A program made the position numbers and the translations under genes. A DNA stretch of 64,000 bases from assembly GCA_002336035.1 (NCBI GenBank), contig DDED01000073.1, positions 1 to 64,000 of the forward strand, given 5' to 3'. The notes under the pieces are model-generated. The model did no database searches and was not told the origin of the DNA. It saw nothing but the letters and a program-made list of their open reading frames with translations. Positions 1 to 9,054 of this stretch are shown here, one piece after another; positions within the stretch are counted from its first letter, which is position 1; each line of letters opens with the position of its first letter. Source of the DNA: Cellvibrionales bacterium UBA1963 (lineage in GTDB: Bacteria > Pseudomonadota > Gammaproteobacteria > Pseudomonadales > UBA7434).

Positions 1-1
1 C

Positions 2-1630
2 CATATAGATTACATTAACCCTATTGCAGAAAAAATACTTAACGAGCCGCTGCAAGACCTTATGGGCCGATCGATTGATCACGTATTTCACACTTATCAT
101 GAAGTGTCACGGATCCCAACTGCCAATCTTGTCAAAAGAGCCATTGCTGAAAACTCAGTCATCAATTCGGTTGCTAATCATATTTTAAAAACTAAAGACA
201 ACCAAGAAAGAATCATTGAGCAACAAGCGGCGCCAATTAGAGACTCTTCACAATTAGCCATTGGTGCCACATTGGTATTTCGAGATCGAACAGAAGCAAA
301 AAACATTGAAAAACAACTTTCATTTCATGCCAGTCATGATCCATTAACCGGCTTAAATAATCGTGACACTTTTGACCAAGAAGTTAAGTTAGCTATTCAT
401 GAAGTAGAAAATAATGAGCTAAATCATGCCTTATGCCACGTATCAATATCACAATTTAATATCATTAATGAGACTTGCGGTCATCATGCTGGCGACCAAA
501 TGCTTCAACAGATCGCTCGCACACTCCAACAAAAAGTCCGATCGCCTAGCGATGCGATAGCAAGAGTCGGTGGAGATGAATTCGGCATTCTACTAAGGCA
601 CTGCCCCATTAATGCCGCAAAACGTATTTGTGAAATAATTGCTTCTGAATTTTCCAATCAAAAATTTCTCTATGATGATAAATCTTTTGATATTAATATT
701 GGTATTGGCATTGTTTCTATTAACAATGAAACCAGTGACCTCACCGAACTCATTTCAGCGTCGAGTGCCGCTTGCAACAAAGCCAAAGAGCGAGGTAAAA
801 ACAGGGTGGCAAGCTACAGCGGTAAGGATGAAACTATTTATGCTAAGCGAACCGAGGCACTCCTCGCTACTGAACTAATGGAGTCTATAAAAGAAGGGCG
901 TACTTGCCTGTTTCAGCAGCGGATAAGCAATCGTGTGCCCGAAGGCAAAGACAGCTATGAAATATTATTGAGAATTCGTGATAAAAACGACAATTTGGTC
1001 AGTCCTGCACCCTATTTAGAAGCAGCCGAACGCTATAACTTTAGCCCTAGTGTCGACCGATGGGTGATTAGCCAAGCTTTTGAATGGCTGGGTAATCATT
1101 TATCCACGCTTGATGATGTCGAATATATATCAATTAACCTTTCAGGCCTTTCTATCTGTGACGATAGCTTTTCAGAATTCATTTCAGAATGCTTTAGAAA
1201 TTCTTGTGTGCAACCCGAAAAAATCTGTTTTGAAATCACCGAGACAGCTGCGATATCAAATTTTCTCAATGCACTTGAGTTCATTGATGCGGTCAGAGAT
1301 CTTGGCTGTAAGTTTGCATTGGATGATTTTGGCAGTGGAATGTCATCATTCGCTTACTTAAAAAAACTTCCCGTTGATATTTTGAAAATTGACGGTTTAT
1401 TTATTAAAGATATTCTTAACAACCCCGTAGATATGGCCATGGTAAAGTCAATTAATGAGGTAGGCCACGTGATGGGGCTTAAAACGATTGGTGAATACGT
1501 CGAAAACCGCGCCATATTAGAAGTGTTAACGGTATTAGAGGTCGATGCATTTCAAGGCTATGAGATTGCTAAGCCCGCCCCCATAGAAGAGCTTGCTAAA
1601 AAGGCGGCAATTAAAAAAACTGGTACTTAA
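2..1630 (+). CDS. PAS-GGDEF-EAL cyclic-di-GMP protein, 5' end missing
   Basis: Partial gene: the frame is open from base 2, and codons before the first ATG (62) read as PAS sequence (YINPIAEKILNEP), so that ATG is internal. Numbering from the Met at 62, the PAS tail runs to about residue 80, the GGDEF domain from 85 to 250 and the EAL domain from 265 to 515. The GGDEF active site is intact at 170-174, so cyclase activity is possible. The inhibitory-site RxxD is absent (SPSD). The EAL signature reads EIL at 300-302. The other phosphodiesterase residues look present: SINLS, FEITE, DDFGSG at 421-426, the KID lysine at 442, EYVE and QGY. It is therefore probably a phosphodiesterase and possibly bifunctional. 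It converges on the citrate-synthase-like gene with a 4-nt overlap of stop codons. Confidence 0.93.
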   Translation, partial: HIDYINPIAEKILNEPLQDLMGRSIDHVFHTYHEVSRIPTANLVKRAIAENSVINSVANHILKTKDNQERIIEQQAAPIRDSSQLAIGATLVFRDRTEAKNIEKQLSFHASHDPLTGLNNRDTFDQEVKLAIHEVENNELNHALCHVSISQFNIINETCGHHAGDQMLQQIARTLQQKVRSPSDAIARVGGDEFGILLRHCPINAAKRICEIIASEFSNQKFLYDDKSFDINIGIGIVSINNETSDLTELISASSAACNKAKERGKNRVASYSGKDETIYAKRTEALLATELMESIKEGRTCLFQQRISNRVPEGKDSYEILLRIRDKNDNLVSPAPYLEAAERYNFSPSVDRWVISQAFEWLGNHLSTLDDVEYISINLSGLSICDDSFSEFISECFRNSCVQPEKICFEITETAAISNFLNALEFIDAVRDLGCKFALDDFGSGMSSFAYLKKLPVDILKIDGLFIKDILNNPVDMAMVKSINEVGHVMGLKTIGEYVENRAILEVLTVLEVDAFQGYEIAKPAPIEELAKKAAIKKTGT

Positions 1631-2457
1631 GTTGACCCTGTAACAGCATCTGGTAAGGCTCTTTTAGTCGGCCCAGTGTATTCAATATCTTCGCAAGTCT
1701 GTGGCAGGTAAGCATTATCAGGCTGTTCAACTTGCTCAATGTAGCAAGCGGTTACACCACTGTTGACTGCCGAGGGAAAAATTCGATAAATCTGCTCAGG
1801 CGTTAAGCCTTGATCTGAAAAGAAAGCACAAGCATAACCCCCTATATTCATACTCTCGCCATAATGCTCAATGAGATATTGTTCGATATCAAGACCCAAC
1901 TGCACATGCGCTCCAACCAGAAAACCTAAATCTTCAGAGTATTTCAACATGGCCTCTAACCGCTCATCGCCAGTTGCGATGGGACGAGCAAAACCCATTA
2001 ATTGTACTTTACCACCAGACATTTTTATTTGTGATTCAACAAAATCGCCGATACTGTCGTGAAGTTCAACTTCTTTTAAGGCCTGCTGAATAAATGCCGC
2101 ACCTTTTTTGGCAGTAAAAGGACCGTACATTTCTGAGTCACTGGCTAACATGCCGGCAGCCGTAGCTGATAGAACTGTCGTGTGTGCAGAACCCGCTAAG
2201 GCGCCAATACCATTGCACCAAATGCGCGGGTCGGGCCAGCTTAAACAAATAAATATGGCTTCCAACCATCGACAAAAACGATCTTCTGGCACATAACCCA
2301 AGGCATTAAGCCCCAGAACATGAAAGTAAGTTTTGTTAGGAATCATATCGCGCAGTAGGTCTTGGCCGTATGAAAACACCCCTTTTGAAGCTAACCAACC
2401 GCCTCGACGATTCAATAATTTACCACGCTGAGCCAATAAAAAATCAATATCACTCAT
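1627..2457 (-). CDS. Citrate-synthase/citryl-CoA-lyase-like protein (second of a pair)
   Basis: This 276-aa protein resembles the core of the citrate synthase family. There is a helical N part, the PDPRIWCNGIGALAGSAHT stretch matching the family's ri..ivaa.a....t region, and a C-terminal pattern NIGGYACAFFSDQG followed by a G.....IEQ segment. Where the family has its catalytic HGGA (GPLHGGA), this protein reads YGPFTAKKGAA at about residues 111-121, so the catalytic His seems lost. At 276 aa it is close to citryl-CoA lyase length and shorter than a full citrate synthase. Its start overlaps the stop of the upstream paralogue by 4 nt (ATGA), which implies coupled translation and possibly a heteromer. 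The substrate is unknown. The fold assignment is fairly sure and the function is not. Confidence 0.8.
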   Translation of the reverse strand: MSDIDFLLAQRGKLLNRRGGWLASKGVFSYGQDLLRDMIPNKTYFHVLGLNALGYVPEDRFCRWLEAIFICLSWPDPRIWCNGIGALAGSAHTTVLSATAAGMLASDSEMYGPFTAKKGAAFIQQALKEVELHDSIGDFVESQIKMSGGKVQLMGFARPIATGDERLEAMLKYSEDLGFLVGAHVQLGLDIEQYLIEHYGESMNIGGYACAFFSDQGLTPEQIYRIFPSAVNSGVTACYIEQVEQPDNAYLPQTCEDIEYTGPTKRALPDAVTGST

Positions 2458-3266
2458 GAGGGCGCAAACTCCGTTTGTATTTCATAGTCATCATCACCCA
2501 CAAACGGTAACACTGTCACCGGCTTGTTGGCATGCTCAACGCCTTGAGCTAATAACCCCGGTGCAGCCAGCAGTTGCATCAATGCAACGCCAAATTTAGG
2601 CATTAAGCCTAAATCGCAAAACACCGCAGCCGCAACAGATGCTTTAGTCCAGCCGATCTTTTCATTTTCGCTTTGCGCTTCAGCGACGAGTTTCATACCC
2701 CAATCAATATGCGGAGTATCGTCATCGCCCTGCGATAACCATTGAGCAATTTTTGCCGCCATCACATCGGCCTCGCCATAATAGTCACCTAATACAATAG
2801 GTGTCGGGTTGATAGCCAAAGCCTCACTGGCTGATTGACGTTTAGTCTTCGCAAAGTAACGCATCATTTTCGCCACGTCGGCTGAACCCGTTCTAGAACC
2901 ACCAAAAACTAACATAGCAATCGGTAATATATTTTGTGGAAGCGTTTTGCCCACCCCAGCCAGCGCCGCCGCACGAACCGCATCATGCCTAACACCTGGA
3001 TGGCAAAACGCCACTAATGCTTTATTCAGTAACTGCTCTTGTGTTTTGGAAGGTAGTTCGCCCTTTAGCAGCAAGAATAGCATCTGTGGGTAAGACACCT
3101 TCTTCACTAACTCTTCAAATGAATAACCGTGACAAAAAGCAGCCGTTTCAACAAAGGGATTTTCGTGCTCAGATTCTTCGAGCCAAATAGACGTGCGATA
3201 GCGTTCGGCATATTGATCATCGCGGTGCTTAACCTCAACCTGTCGCTTTTTCTTTTCATCAGTCAT
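2454..3266 (-). CDS. Citrate-synthase-like protein (first of a pair)
   Basis: This 270-aa protein carries the N-terminal citrate synthase pattern: TSIWLEE, then GYSFEELV, then a LLLKGELPSKTQEQ stretch matching LLL.GeLPt..e. It also has the C-terminal pattern VFCDLGLMPKFG...APGLLAQGVEH. At about residues 119-131 it reads LVFGGSRTGSADV where the catalytic HGGA would be expected. The open frame extends to 3320, but I place the start at the ATG at 3266: it gives MTDEKKKRQ and has an AGAGAAAAG purine stretch just upstream. It is the first gene of a two-gene unit with the next citrate-synthase-like gene (4-nt overlap). Both copies look catalytically altered. The reaction is not identified. Confidence 0.78.
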   Translation of the reverse strand: MTDEKKKRQVEVKHRDDQYAERYRTSIWLEESEHENPFVETAAFCHGYSFEELVKKVSYPQMLFLLLKGELPSKTQEQLLNKALVAFCHPGVRHDAVRAAALAGVGKTLPQNILPIAMLVFGGSRTGSADVAKMMRYFAKTKRQSASEALAINPTPIVLGDYYGEADVMAAKIAQWLSQGDDDTPHIDWGMKLVAEAQSENEKIGWTKASVAAAVFCDLGLMPKFGVALMQLLAAPGLLAQGVEHANKPVTVLPFVGDDDYEIQTEFAPS

Positions 3267-3356
3267 GATCTTTTCTCTGTCTTTTAGCCTAAAACAATTA
3301 GTAGAGTTTGATGATGTCAATACAACACTTTAGCTGATTTATTGTTTTTTTAAAAC

Positions 3357-3387
3357 AAAAAAAAACAGCTAGGATAGCTGCTTTTTT
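3357..3387 (-). terminator. Intrinsic terminator after the TonB receptor gene
   Basis: The hairpin CAGCTA-GGA-TAGCTG at 3366-3380 has nine A on its left (3357-3365) and a T6 run on its right. Read on the minus strand it is a perfect 6-bp stem followed by U9, about 20 nt after the receptor stop codon. It separates the receptor from the citrate-synthase-like pair, which must have its own promoter or rely on read-through. Confidence 0.75.
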
Positions 3388-3406
3388 AATTCAACCGCTC
3401 TGCTTG

Positions 3407-5521
3407 TTAGCTGCCAAACTGATACGTGAACTCAAGATGAATGGATCGACCTTCGAGTGGATAATCATTAGGAATTTCTGGCGCGTTTAAAAACTGTGAT
3501 GTGCTCGGTTCACGCATATCTTCATCAAAGATATTACGTCCGACCAGCGAAATATCCAAGCCTTCAACTGCTGGGCTATATTGTAAAACCAAATCAACCG
3601 AGGTGTAATCGTCAATAGCCGATCGTGTATCACCGGGAGCTCGCGCCCTATCGGCAACCCAATTCACTACTGAAGAAGCGGTCATGGTTTGATTTAAAGC
3701 CCACACACTGCGCAGATAAAACTGCTGCTTAGGAGCGTTAGCAATCTGCTTGCTGGTGACGTCATCTTCTGCATTTTGCCATGCATAATTACTGACTATC
3801 GATAAAACATCGCTTGGGCGCCATACCATTTCTAATTCAAAGCCATGACCTGATTGCTTTAACGCATTGGAGGCTGGCGTTCCAAATTGCACATCAATCA
3901 AATCTTTAATCTTGTAGTAAAATACGTTAAGTTTTAGATCGAGATCGTAACTTGGCCGGTAATCAAAGGCAATTTCATACGTGTCAATCACTTCAGGGGC
4001 TAAGTTAGCATTGCCAATTAAAGACGGATTATTTTGCGCATAAAGTTCGCCAAATGACGGGGCTCGAAAGGCTCGGCCATACAAAAATTTGGTGGTAAGG
4101 TTATAGGCTGTTGACCAAACTAATGCCAACCGCGGATTAACTGAATCACCAAATTGGTTAAAAGTATCGTACCGTAATCCGGCAGTTAATTCCCAGTCAT
4201 TAGCAAACCGCCATTCGTCTTGAATAGAAAAAGAATAATGCTCGCGATTTTTATCGGGTGCATAGACCTCCGCGGTACCCGTGACATCGACTAGTGACTC
4301 AAAATCCGAAGTCATAAAATTAGTGATCGCAAAGTTTTTCGTTTCACTGGCGGTAAATTGTTGATAGCGAAAGCCAAGGGAAAATCGCAAATTATGCTCG
4401 GTATTGCCACGGTAATAAGAGACCAGCTCACCAGAATAATTTTTTTGAAAGCCGCTGGGGTTGCCAAGCATGCCTTCAGAGAATTCAGCAGTAACAAGAC
4501 CTGCTTCAGAGGGAAATTCAACTTTAGATCCAGGTGGCCGCAACATAAAGGTCGTGTCAGAATTGATGAAGGTCGCATCTAATTTTCCTTGTAACGACCA
4601 GTCATTATTTAACGGCCAGTCTTTAGTCGAGAAACTAGCACCTGAAAAATCGATTTTATCGGTGCCGATCGGATCCAGTGACTGAAAGCCTCCGGTACCT
4701 AAGCCCGCATTCGCAAGGTGCCAAGAAAAAAGATCCAGCCCCCATGAATCGGCACTGATCTTGATTTTGCTATTTATTAATTCGTGGTTTGTTGCCATAG
4801 AACCAGGTGCCAGTGAAGCCTGTGAATTTAAATCCTGACCTTGATTAAACACACCGATTGCCTGAGATTGCGCATCCTCACTGATCACCCGATCTGTATC
4901 GCCGTCAGTTTTCACGTGCTGAAAGGAAGCCGAGACTTGTAAATCACCAATATGCCCACTGCTATTGAGCCAAACTTCCCGTGAGCCAAACGATCCCGAG
5001 CTCGTCCCTACTTCATTGCCCGATTGATGCTGGGCAGTTTTCGTGGTGACGCTGATCACCCCCGCAAAGGCATCGGCACCGTAAACGGCTGAACCAGGCC
5101 CGCGAATGACTTCAATGCGCTCAATATTCGCAACTGGCAGTAAATAGTTGGGCGGACGGGCCCCCGAAAACAATTGATCAACGCGCACACCGTCAATGAG
5201 CAATAGCACTTGGGGGTTTTGACCCGTGTGAATGCCGCGTATCGAATAAATAGCATCTTGTCGATTAAACGATGCTGATACGTGTAAGCCAGGCACCATT
5301 TCTAATGCTTGATCCAGCGTTTTAGCGCCACTGGTTTTGATGTCTCGAGCGGTGATGACCGTCGCAACAGAGGGTGCAAAGCGAACTTCTTTTGCGGTGC
5401 CTGTCGCAATAGTGATCAACTCGTCTTCATCATAAAGACCCACCAGATCATCGCCTACTTGCGCGAAACTCGCAAAACTGAAGAGTAAGAACATGAGAGT
5501 AATATACGTTGGATTTTGCAT
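3407..5521 (-). CDS. TonB-dependent outer-membrane receptor
   Basis: This 704-aa receptor takes up a scarce ligand across the outer membrane using TonB energy. A signal peptide (hydrophobic to about residue 20, cleavage near SFAQ) precedes a plug domain. The plug contains VATVITARDIKTSG, IRGIHTG, LLLIDGVRVDQ and IERIEVIRGPGSAVYGADAFAGVI, all typical plug motifs. A 22-strand-type barrel fills the remainder and ends LEFTYQFGS. The plug resembles the BtuB/CirA-type subgroup, but the ligand cannot be read from sequence. A Fur-box-like site lies about 50 bp upstream and a strong terminator follows, so it is probably a single iron-controlled gene for a siderophore or haem-like ligand. The start is ATG with a weak Shine-Dalgarno. 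Confidence 0.93.
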   Translation of the reverse strand: MQNPTYITLMFLLFSFASFAQVGDDLVGLYDEDELITIATGTAKEVRFAPSVATVITARDIKTSGAKTLDQALEMVPGLHVSASFNRQDAIYSIRGIHTGQNPQVLLLIDGVRVDQLFSGARPPNYLLPVANIERIEVIRGPGSAVYGADAFAGVISVTTKTAQHQSGNEVGTSSGSFGSREVWLNSSGHIGDLQVSASFQHVKTDGDTDRVISEDAQSQAIGVFNQGQDLNSQASLAPGSMATNHELINSKIKISADSWGLDLFSWHLANAGLGTGGFQSLDPIGTDKIDFSGASFSTKDWPLNNDWSLQGKLDATFINSDTTFMLRPPGSKVEFPSEAGLVTAEFSEGMLGNPSGFQKNYSGELVSYYRGNTEHNLRFSLGFRYQQFTASETKNFAITNFMTSDFESLVDVTGTAEVYAPDKNREHYSFSIQDEWRFANDWELTAGLRYDTFNQFGDSVNPRLALVWSTAYNLTTKFLYGRAFRAPSFGELYAQNNPSLIGNANLAPEVIDTYEIAFDYRPSYDLDLKLNVFYYKIKDLIDVQFGTPASNALKQSGHGFELEMVWRPSDVLSIVSNYAWQNAEDDVTSKQIANAPKQQFYLRSVWALNQTMTASSVVNWVADRARAPGDTRSAIDDYTSVDLVLQYSPAVEGLDISLVGRNIFDEDMREPSTSQFLNAPEIPNDYPLEGRSIHLEFTYQFGS

Positions 5522-5571
5522 GGCAGTGGTCTCGTTAAACCCTTAAAGAAATATTTTTTTATATGCCAAAA

Positions 5572-5586
5572 TGATAAAAATCATCA
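5572..5586 (-). promoter_or_regulatory. Candidate Fur box upstream of the TonB receptor
   Basis: The 15-mer TGATAAAAATCATCA matches the 7-1-7 Fur consensus TGATAATAATTATCA at 13 of 15 positions. It lies 51-65 bp before the receptor ATG, next to a TATAAA-like -10 (5558-5563, minus strand). A better -10 hexamer, TATAAT, lies further out at 5674-5679. The match was made by eye. Confidence 0.55.
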
Positions 5587-5788
5587 TTCCCAAAAGCGGC
5601 CAGTGACACATAGTTCATGGCTATCGCTTCAAAAAGAGAATGCTCACCGCAATAAGGACCCTCTTCGAAATAAATTATAGGCTATTTTTAAGATTTCACA
5701 CTGCAAGATATAATACGCGATGGTTCAACGTAAACATTCTAAAACGGGAATTTTTTCCTATTTAGATCAATAAGATAAGTGACTGGAC

Positions 5789-7687
5789 TTAAGGCAGCTT
5801 GGCGAATTCAACACCGTGCTTGGCCTCTTGTAAAACTTCTAATCGGGTTTTCATTGGCGGCATTTCTTCGCCATCGATTATAAAATCGAGTAACATTGGG
5901 CCTGAAGGTGACTTAAAATCAGCCGGATCAATATCACTAAAATCCTCCCAACATTCAATTCTATGCGCTTTTACGCCCATGGCTTGAGCCATTTCAGCAA
6001 AGTTAACTGGGGGCAGCTCTGCCCCAATTTCCTCAGCCTTGTTCATTCGCTGGCCGTGTTTGACCATGCCATAAGCTTGGTCGTTCAAAATCACATAAAT
6101 AACAGGAAGTTGGTGCTCAATCGCCACCGTGATTTCTTGCCCAGACATCAGATAGGAACCATCACCCGTGATACAAACGACGGGCGCATGACGGTTTCCA
6201 AAAGCAGCGCCAATCACGGCACCAATAGCCCACCCCATCGCACCGAAGCCCATCGCGATATAAAACGAGTTTGCATTCGGAAGGTGCATGTAATGGGTCG
6301 CCCAGCTCCACGCGTTACCCGTATCGACAAAATATCGGCTGTTAGGGGCGCACTTTTCGGTCAAAGCAGCCATTAAGCGTTGCGGTTTTATGGGCAAGTC
6401 TTGACTCAGTAATTTTTCTGGCTCAAAAATCTCTATCTCAGCCGGTATCAACTGCGCCATGAACTGCTGACTGGAACGAGACGGTTGAAGCACATCAAGG
6501 CTTGCATGCGGGTAGGCTAAGTACTTGGGATCAAGCCCTGCAATCAATTTTGCAAATAAGGTATGCAAATTGCCGTAAACATGGAGATAAGCCATGGGCG
6601 ACCGATCAAAACTCGCGACCGAGGACGCAATGTGCACAAGGCGATCATTCAATAACGCCTGCGTGTCCCAGCCGGCGGTATCTAACTCATTAAAACTAGT
6701 ACCTACCGCTAAAACTAAATCAACGCCATCATCAATTAGTGCTCGCCGAGCACTTTCATGTCCAGCAAAACCAAACACACCGCAGTAGCGAGGGTGGCCT
6801 GAGCCCAACCAGCGCTTTCCTGCCGGAGAAGTCACGATATTGGCTTCAATTAAATCGGCAAAATGTAAAATTTGATCGGCCGCATCGCCACAATCTTCAC
6901 CTATAAAAAGGGTTATTTTACGAGCATTATGTCGTGTTTTTTCAACGGCGTTCAACAACGCTTGGTAACTTGAATCATCAACCGCAATAGGCTCTCTTAA
7001 CAAAGTCGCCACATTAAAACTAGCGGCAGCATTCGGCACGGGCATCGATAAAATGTCAGCCGGAATACTCAAATGGACAGGGCCACGAGGGCGTCGAAAG
7101 GCCGTTGATAAGGCCGTGAATAATTTACCTTCTAATTGATCAGGATGCGAGACCAGTGAACTGTAGCGCGTACAGTGATCGAAAATAGACACTATGTCGA
7201 CTAAATCACTCGACGACTCTTGAAACCCCCGCTGACCAAAGCTTGGCAACGCGGTTTGAGGCGTAATAACTAACATTGGCACGCGATCGACATAGGCATT
7301 GGCAACGCCCGTCAATAAATTAGTGGCGCCAGGACCCGTGGTCGAGCAACAGACACCCAGTCGACCGGTTGATCGCGCATAACCGTCGGCCATAAACGCA
7401 GCGCCCGTCTCATGCCGAGCCACCACCATTTTTGGACCTGACAATGAGCGAGGCGTTTTGCGCTCAAGCGCACGGGAATGATGAACCGCTGCCTGAGGGA
7501 TTTCGCCTTTGTGGCGCCGCGCTAAGGCATCAAAGAGGCCTTCGATAGCGCCACCGGGTATACCAAAAACATACTCAACATCGATTTGACTGAGGTAATC
7601 AACAATCAAATCGGCATAAGTAAACGCAGGAGTGGCCGGGTTACCTGACGCTTGTTTTTTTTCAATAATCTTTTCTATTTCAGACAC
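5789..7687 (-). CDS. Acetolactate-synthase-like thiamine-diphosphate enzyme
   Basis: This 632-aa member of the TPP-dependent decarboxylase/carboligase family has three domains. The N-terminal Pyr domain starts near residue 24 with VFGIPGGAIEGLFDAL and has the catalytic Glu in ARHETGAAFMADGYAR. A central FAD/DHS-like domain spans about 230-390. The C-terminal PP domain has GDGSYLMSGQEITVA...NDQAYGM, the Mg-TPP motif. It fits the acetolactate synthase/glyoxylate carboligase branch, but there is no regulatory small subunit nearby. A stretch of about 25 residues (KGEIPQAAVHHSRALERK and following) is inserted between the PGG loop and the catalytic Glu. The true substrate is unknown. It reads away from the divergent binding-protein gene. 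Confidence 0.85.
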   Translation of the reverse strand: MSEIEKIIEKKQASGNPATPAFTYADLIVDYLSQIDVEYVFGIPGGAIEGLFDALARRHKGEIPQAAVHHSRALERKTPRSLSGPKMVVARHETGAAFMADGYARSTGRLGVCCSTTGPGATNLLTGVANAYVDRVPMLVITPQTALPSFGQRGFQESSSDLVDIVSIFDHCTRYSSLVSHPDQLEGKLFTALSTAFRRPRGPVHLSIPADILSMPVPNAAASFNVATLLREPIAVDDSSYQALLNAVEKTRHNARKITLFIGEDCGDAADQILHFADLIEANIVTSPAGKRWLGSGHPRYCGVFGFAGHESARRALIDDGVDLVLAVGTSFNELDTAGWDTQALLNDRLVHIASSVASFDRSPMAYLHVYGNLHTLFAKLIAGLDPKYLAYPHASLDVLQPSRSSQQFMAQLIPAEIEIFEPEKLLSQDLPIKPQRLMAALTEKCAPNSRYFVDTGNAWSWATHYMHLPNANSFYIAMGFGAMGWAIGAVIGAAFGNRHAPVVCITGDGSYLMSGQEITVAIEHQLPVIYVILNDQAYGMVKHGQRMNKAEEIGAELPPVNFAEMAQAMGVKAHRIECWEDFSDIDPADFKSPSGPMLLDFIIDGEEMPPMKTRLEVLQEAKHGVEFAKLP

Positions 7688-8015
7688 TTAATGTCCCTTA
7701 AGCTTGAATAAAAGCTGGCGAAATACATTTGAAACACCTTTTGTTGACCGCTCTATATATTTCAAAGAGTAATATTCCGTGCTTTACCTACTATACGAAC
7801 TATTTTTACAGCCTTACCTTCATTTTGTCATGTAAATTATTGGTTTTAATGAATTATTTACAAAGGTGCTAAAAATTAAACAAATATTGCCTGCAAATTA
7901 CTGAATATCTGCCAAACTTAATATTCACGGTAACGATTTTTATAGCATGAGTAATACAGGCACACAATTTGCTTGGTCGCCAATAACGGTTTACTGCTAG
8001 GGATAATGCAAGCCA
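7688..8015. other. Divergent intergenic region, TPP enzyme / binding protein
   Basis: AT-rich non-coding DNA between divergent genes, presumably holding both promoters. A weak, imperfect inverted repeat (TAAATTATT / AATTATTTA, about 7836-7863) is the only structure noticed. No riboswitch or RNA gene was recognised. Confidence 0.5.
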
Positions 8016-9041
8016 TTGATTCATATAAAGACAACTAATCAACCGCTCTGCCAATCGAGTAAACACGCGCTGCACCTCTTATTACAACGTGCAGCTTGCC
8101 TGATTCTGTTCGTCATAATTAGCTCTGTTAGCCGTGCCAACGATACCCTTGCAGCCAGCACCTTTCATAGCAACGCTACCAACGACACTCCGATAAAAAC
8201 CCTGCTCATCATGCCCACAGTGACGGGCATGGCTAAAGCGGTCTATGCGGATGTGGCTAAGGGCATTGCGTCTAATCACGACCTTGATATTTCTACGCTA
8301 ATGGTCGATAAAGAATCATCCATTGGGATGGTCGAACAGCACATCCTCAAGCATAAAAGTGAACTAGTGATTGCGCTCGGCAATACCAGTTATCACTTAG
8401 CCAAATTATTGCCCATGGACACACTCGTCATTGCTGGAGGGATTACTGGAAATCAGTCATTTAGACCTACGCTTAGTTTATCCAGCGATCCTGAAGCGGC
8501 GTTAAAAGAACTTAAACGCGTCGCGCCTCACATAGAAGATGTCATGCTTGTGTATAACGAGTCACTAAATGGTTGGTGGTTTGATCAAGCACAAAAAATA
8601 GCCCCAAAGTATGGTTTTACAGTCATTGGTTACAACGCTACAAATATAAAGGTAGGGGTTCAATCATACAAACAGTTATTAGATGATGCCAAGCCGAACA
8701 CTTCAGCTGTCTGGCTGCCACTAAGAAATATAGTGCCATCCAAAACCATACTTCCTATGTTACTCCAACGTGCATGGAGTAAAAAGCTTGCCGTTTTTTC
8801 TAATAACCCATCACACACTAAACTCGGTGGCTTAATGGCAATCTATCCTGAACATCAAAAAATGGGTGGCCAACTTGCGGCTTTTGCTTCCGACCACTTT
8901 AACGGTAAAACCCATGACACTATTGTTGGAACAGAAGATCTTCGTGTTGCTATAAATTTACGAACCAGTTCACATATTGGCATTCGATTAAGCACAGCAG
9001 ATCGAGCAGAATTTGACAAAGTATTTCCGACACAACGTTAG
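8016..9041 (+). CDS. Periplasmic ABC-type substrate-binding protein, kinase-linked
   Basis: This 341-aa protein starts at TTG; a stop codon 12 nt upstream in frame and the lack of an in-frame ATG leave little choice. A hydrophobic signal segment (residues about 20-41) ends near SRAND. The rest matches the ABC transporter substrate-binding family PF04392: TLLIMPTVTG, LVIALGNTSYHLAKL, LVIAGGITGN, DVMLVYNE and the hinge pattern later on. No permease or ATPase lies nearby. It is followed 13 nt later by a histidine kinase with a perfect Shine-Dalgarno, so I infer that it presents a small ligand to that kinase rather than to a transporter. Confidence 0.82.
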   Translation: MIHIKTTNQPLCQSSKHALHLLLQRAACLILFVIISSVSRANDTLAASTFHSNATNDTPIKTLLIMPTVTGMAKAVYADVAKGIASNHDLDISTLMVDKESSIGMVEQHILKHKSELVIALGNTSYHLAKLLPMDTLVIAGGITGNQSFRPTLSLSSDPEAALKELKRVAPHIEDVMLVYNESLNGWWFDQAQKIAPKYGFTVIGYNATNIKVGVQSYKQLLDDAKPNTSAVWLPLRNIVPSKTILPMLLQRAWSKKLAVFSNNPSHTKLGGLMAIYPEHQKMGGQLAAFASDHFNGKTHDTIVGTEDLRVAINLRTSSHIGIRLSTADRAEFDKVFPTQR

Positions 9042-9054
9042 TCAAGGAGGATAA

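Noticed and set aside
639..1361. Extra plus-strand ORFs inside the GGDEF/EAL gene
   Set aside because: Out-of-frame readings of the real gene with no family features.
5522..5788. Cobalamin riboswitch before the TonB receptor
   Set aside because: The receptor has a BtuB/CirA-like plug, so I looked for the B12-box core, but the required conserved blocks are not there; a Fur-box match explains the region better.
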